A program made the translations under genes and the position numbers. A DNA stretch of 5,795 nucleotides from an uncultured Clostridia bacterium. Its GTDB lineage: Bacteria; Bacillota_A; Clostridia; Peptostreptococcales; Anaerovoracaceae. This document shows, piece after piece, positions 5,730 through 5,795 of the stretch. The notes below the pieces were generated by a model. The model made no database searches. It saw only the letters and a program-made list of their open reading frames with translations, and was not told the DNA's origin. The first letter of the stretch is position 1; every line of letters begins with the position of its first letter. The stretch lies in assembly GCA_945873875.1 (NCBI GenBank), contig CAMCER010000056.1:1-5795 (forward strand), written 5' to 3'.

Positions 5730-5795
5730 TCAGGGCAGTTGCGTTAGTGTAAAGTAATTGTGGAGTTTTTGGAAAATAAAATAGAGATCGAATCC

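Larger units (their letters stand above)
5688..5755. repeat. 8-bp inverted repeat flanking the promoter, possible operator pair
   Basis: ACTTTACA at 5688-5695 and its exact reverse complement TGTAAAGT at 5748-5755 lie on either side of the promoter, with centres 60 bp apart. The first covers the predicted transcription start, the second lies upstream of the -35. This arrangement could let a dimeric repressor bind at both sites, but an 8-bp match in a region this size could also be chance. Confidence 0.3.

Noticed and set aside
5754..5782. Plus-strand divergent promoter with TAAAAT at 5777-5782
   Set aside because: No acceptable -35 lies at 16-18 bp; the hexamer at 17 bp is GTAATT.

Overview
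This window looks like one stretch of a bacterial chromosome, most likely from an anaerobic Firmicute of the class Clostridia. The evidence is a YerC/YecD TrpR-like regulator, clostridial-type RecX, TcdA and CT488-type phosphoesterase proteins, strong AGGAGG-like ribosome binding sites, a consensus sigma-A promoter, TTG starts, and frequent ATA and AGA/AGG codons with a roughly balanced base composition judged by eye. No genus can be named from the sequence alone. Nothing points to a phage, plasmid, transposon or CRISPR array.

All eight genes lie on the minus strand, so they read from the right edge towards the left. In transcription order they are: yerC-like regulator (5661 to 5365), Sfp-type phosphopantetheinyl transferase (about 5330 to 4737), recX (4737 to 4243), tcdA-like tRNA t6A dehydratase (4250 to 3540), macro-domain ADP-ribose hydrolase (3486 to 2959), rmuC-like protein (2937 to 1666), CT488-type metallophosphoesterase (1666 to 947), and deoB phosphopentomutase (912 to beyond position 1, so missing its C-terminus). 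The only non-coding stretch of any size is 5662-5795. It holds a near-perfect promoter (TTGACT, 17 bp, TATAAT, with an extended -10 TG) that should drive the whole run.

The genes are tightly packed: three junctions overlap (1, 8 and 1 nt) and the others have gaps of 21 to 53 nt. No terminator-like hairpin was seen between them. This suggests one polycistronic transcript with translational coupling. The products share no single pathway: transcription control, carrier-protein activation, restraint of RecA, modification of tRNA, removal of ADP-ribose, DNA maintenance, an orphan phosphoesterase, and pentose phosphate/nucleoside salvage. It reads as a housekeeping operon rather than a dedicated system.

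I did not find an obvious undescribed system. The points most worth checking are a predicted DeoB metal ligand that reads Tyr instead of Asp, with two more conserved neighbours changed, and the symmetric elements around the promoter that could be operators for the TrpR-like regulator.
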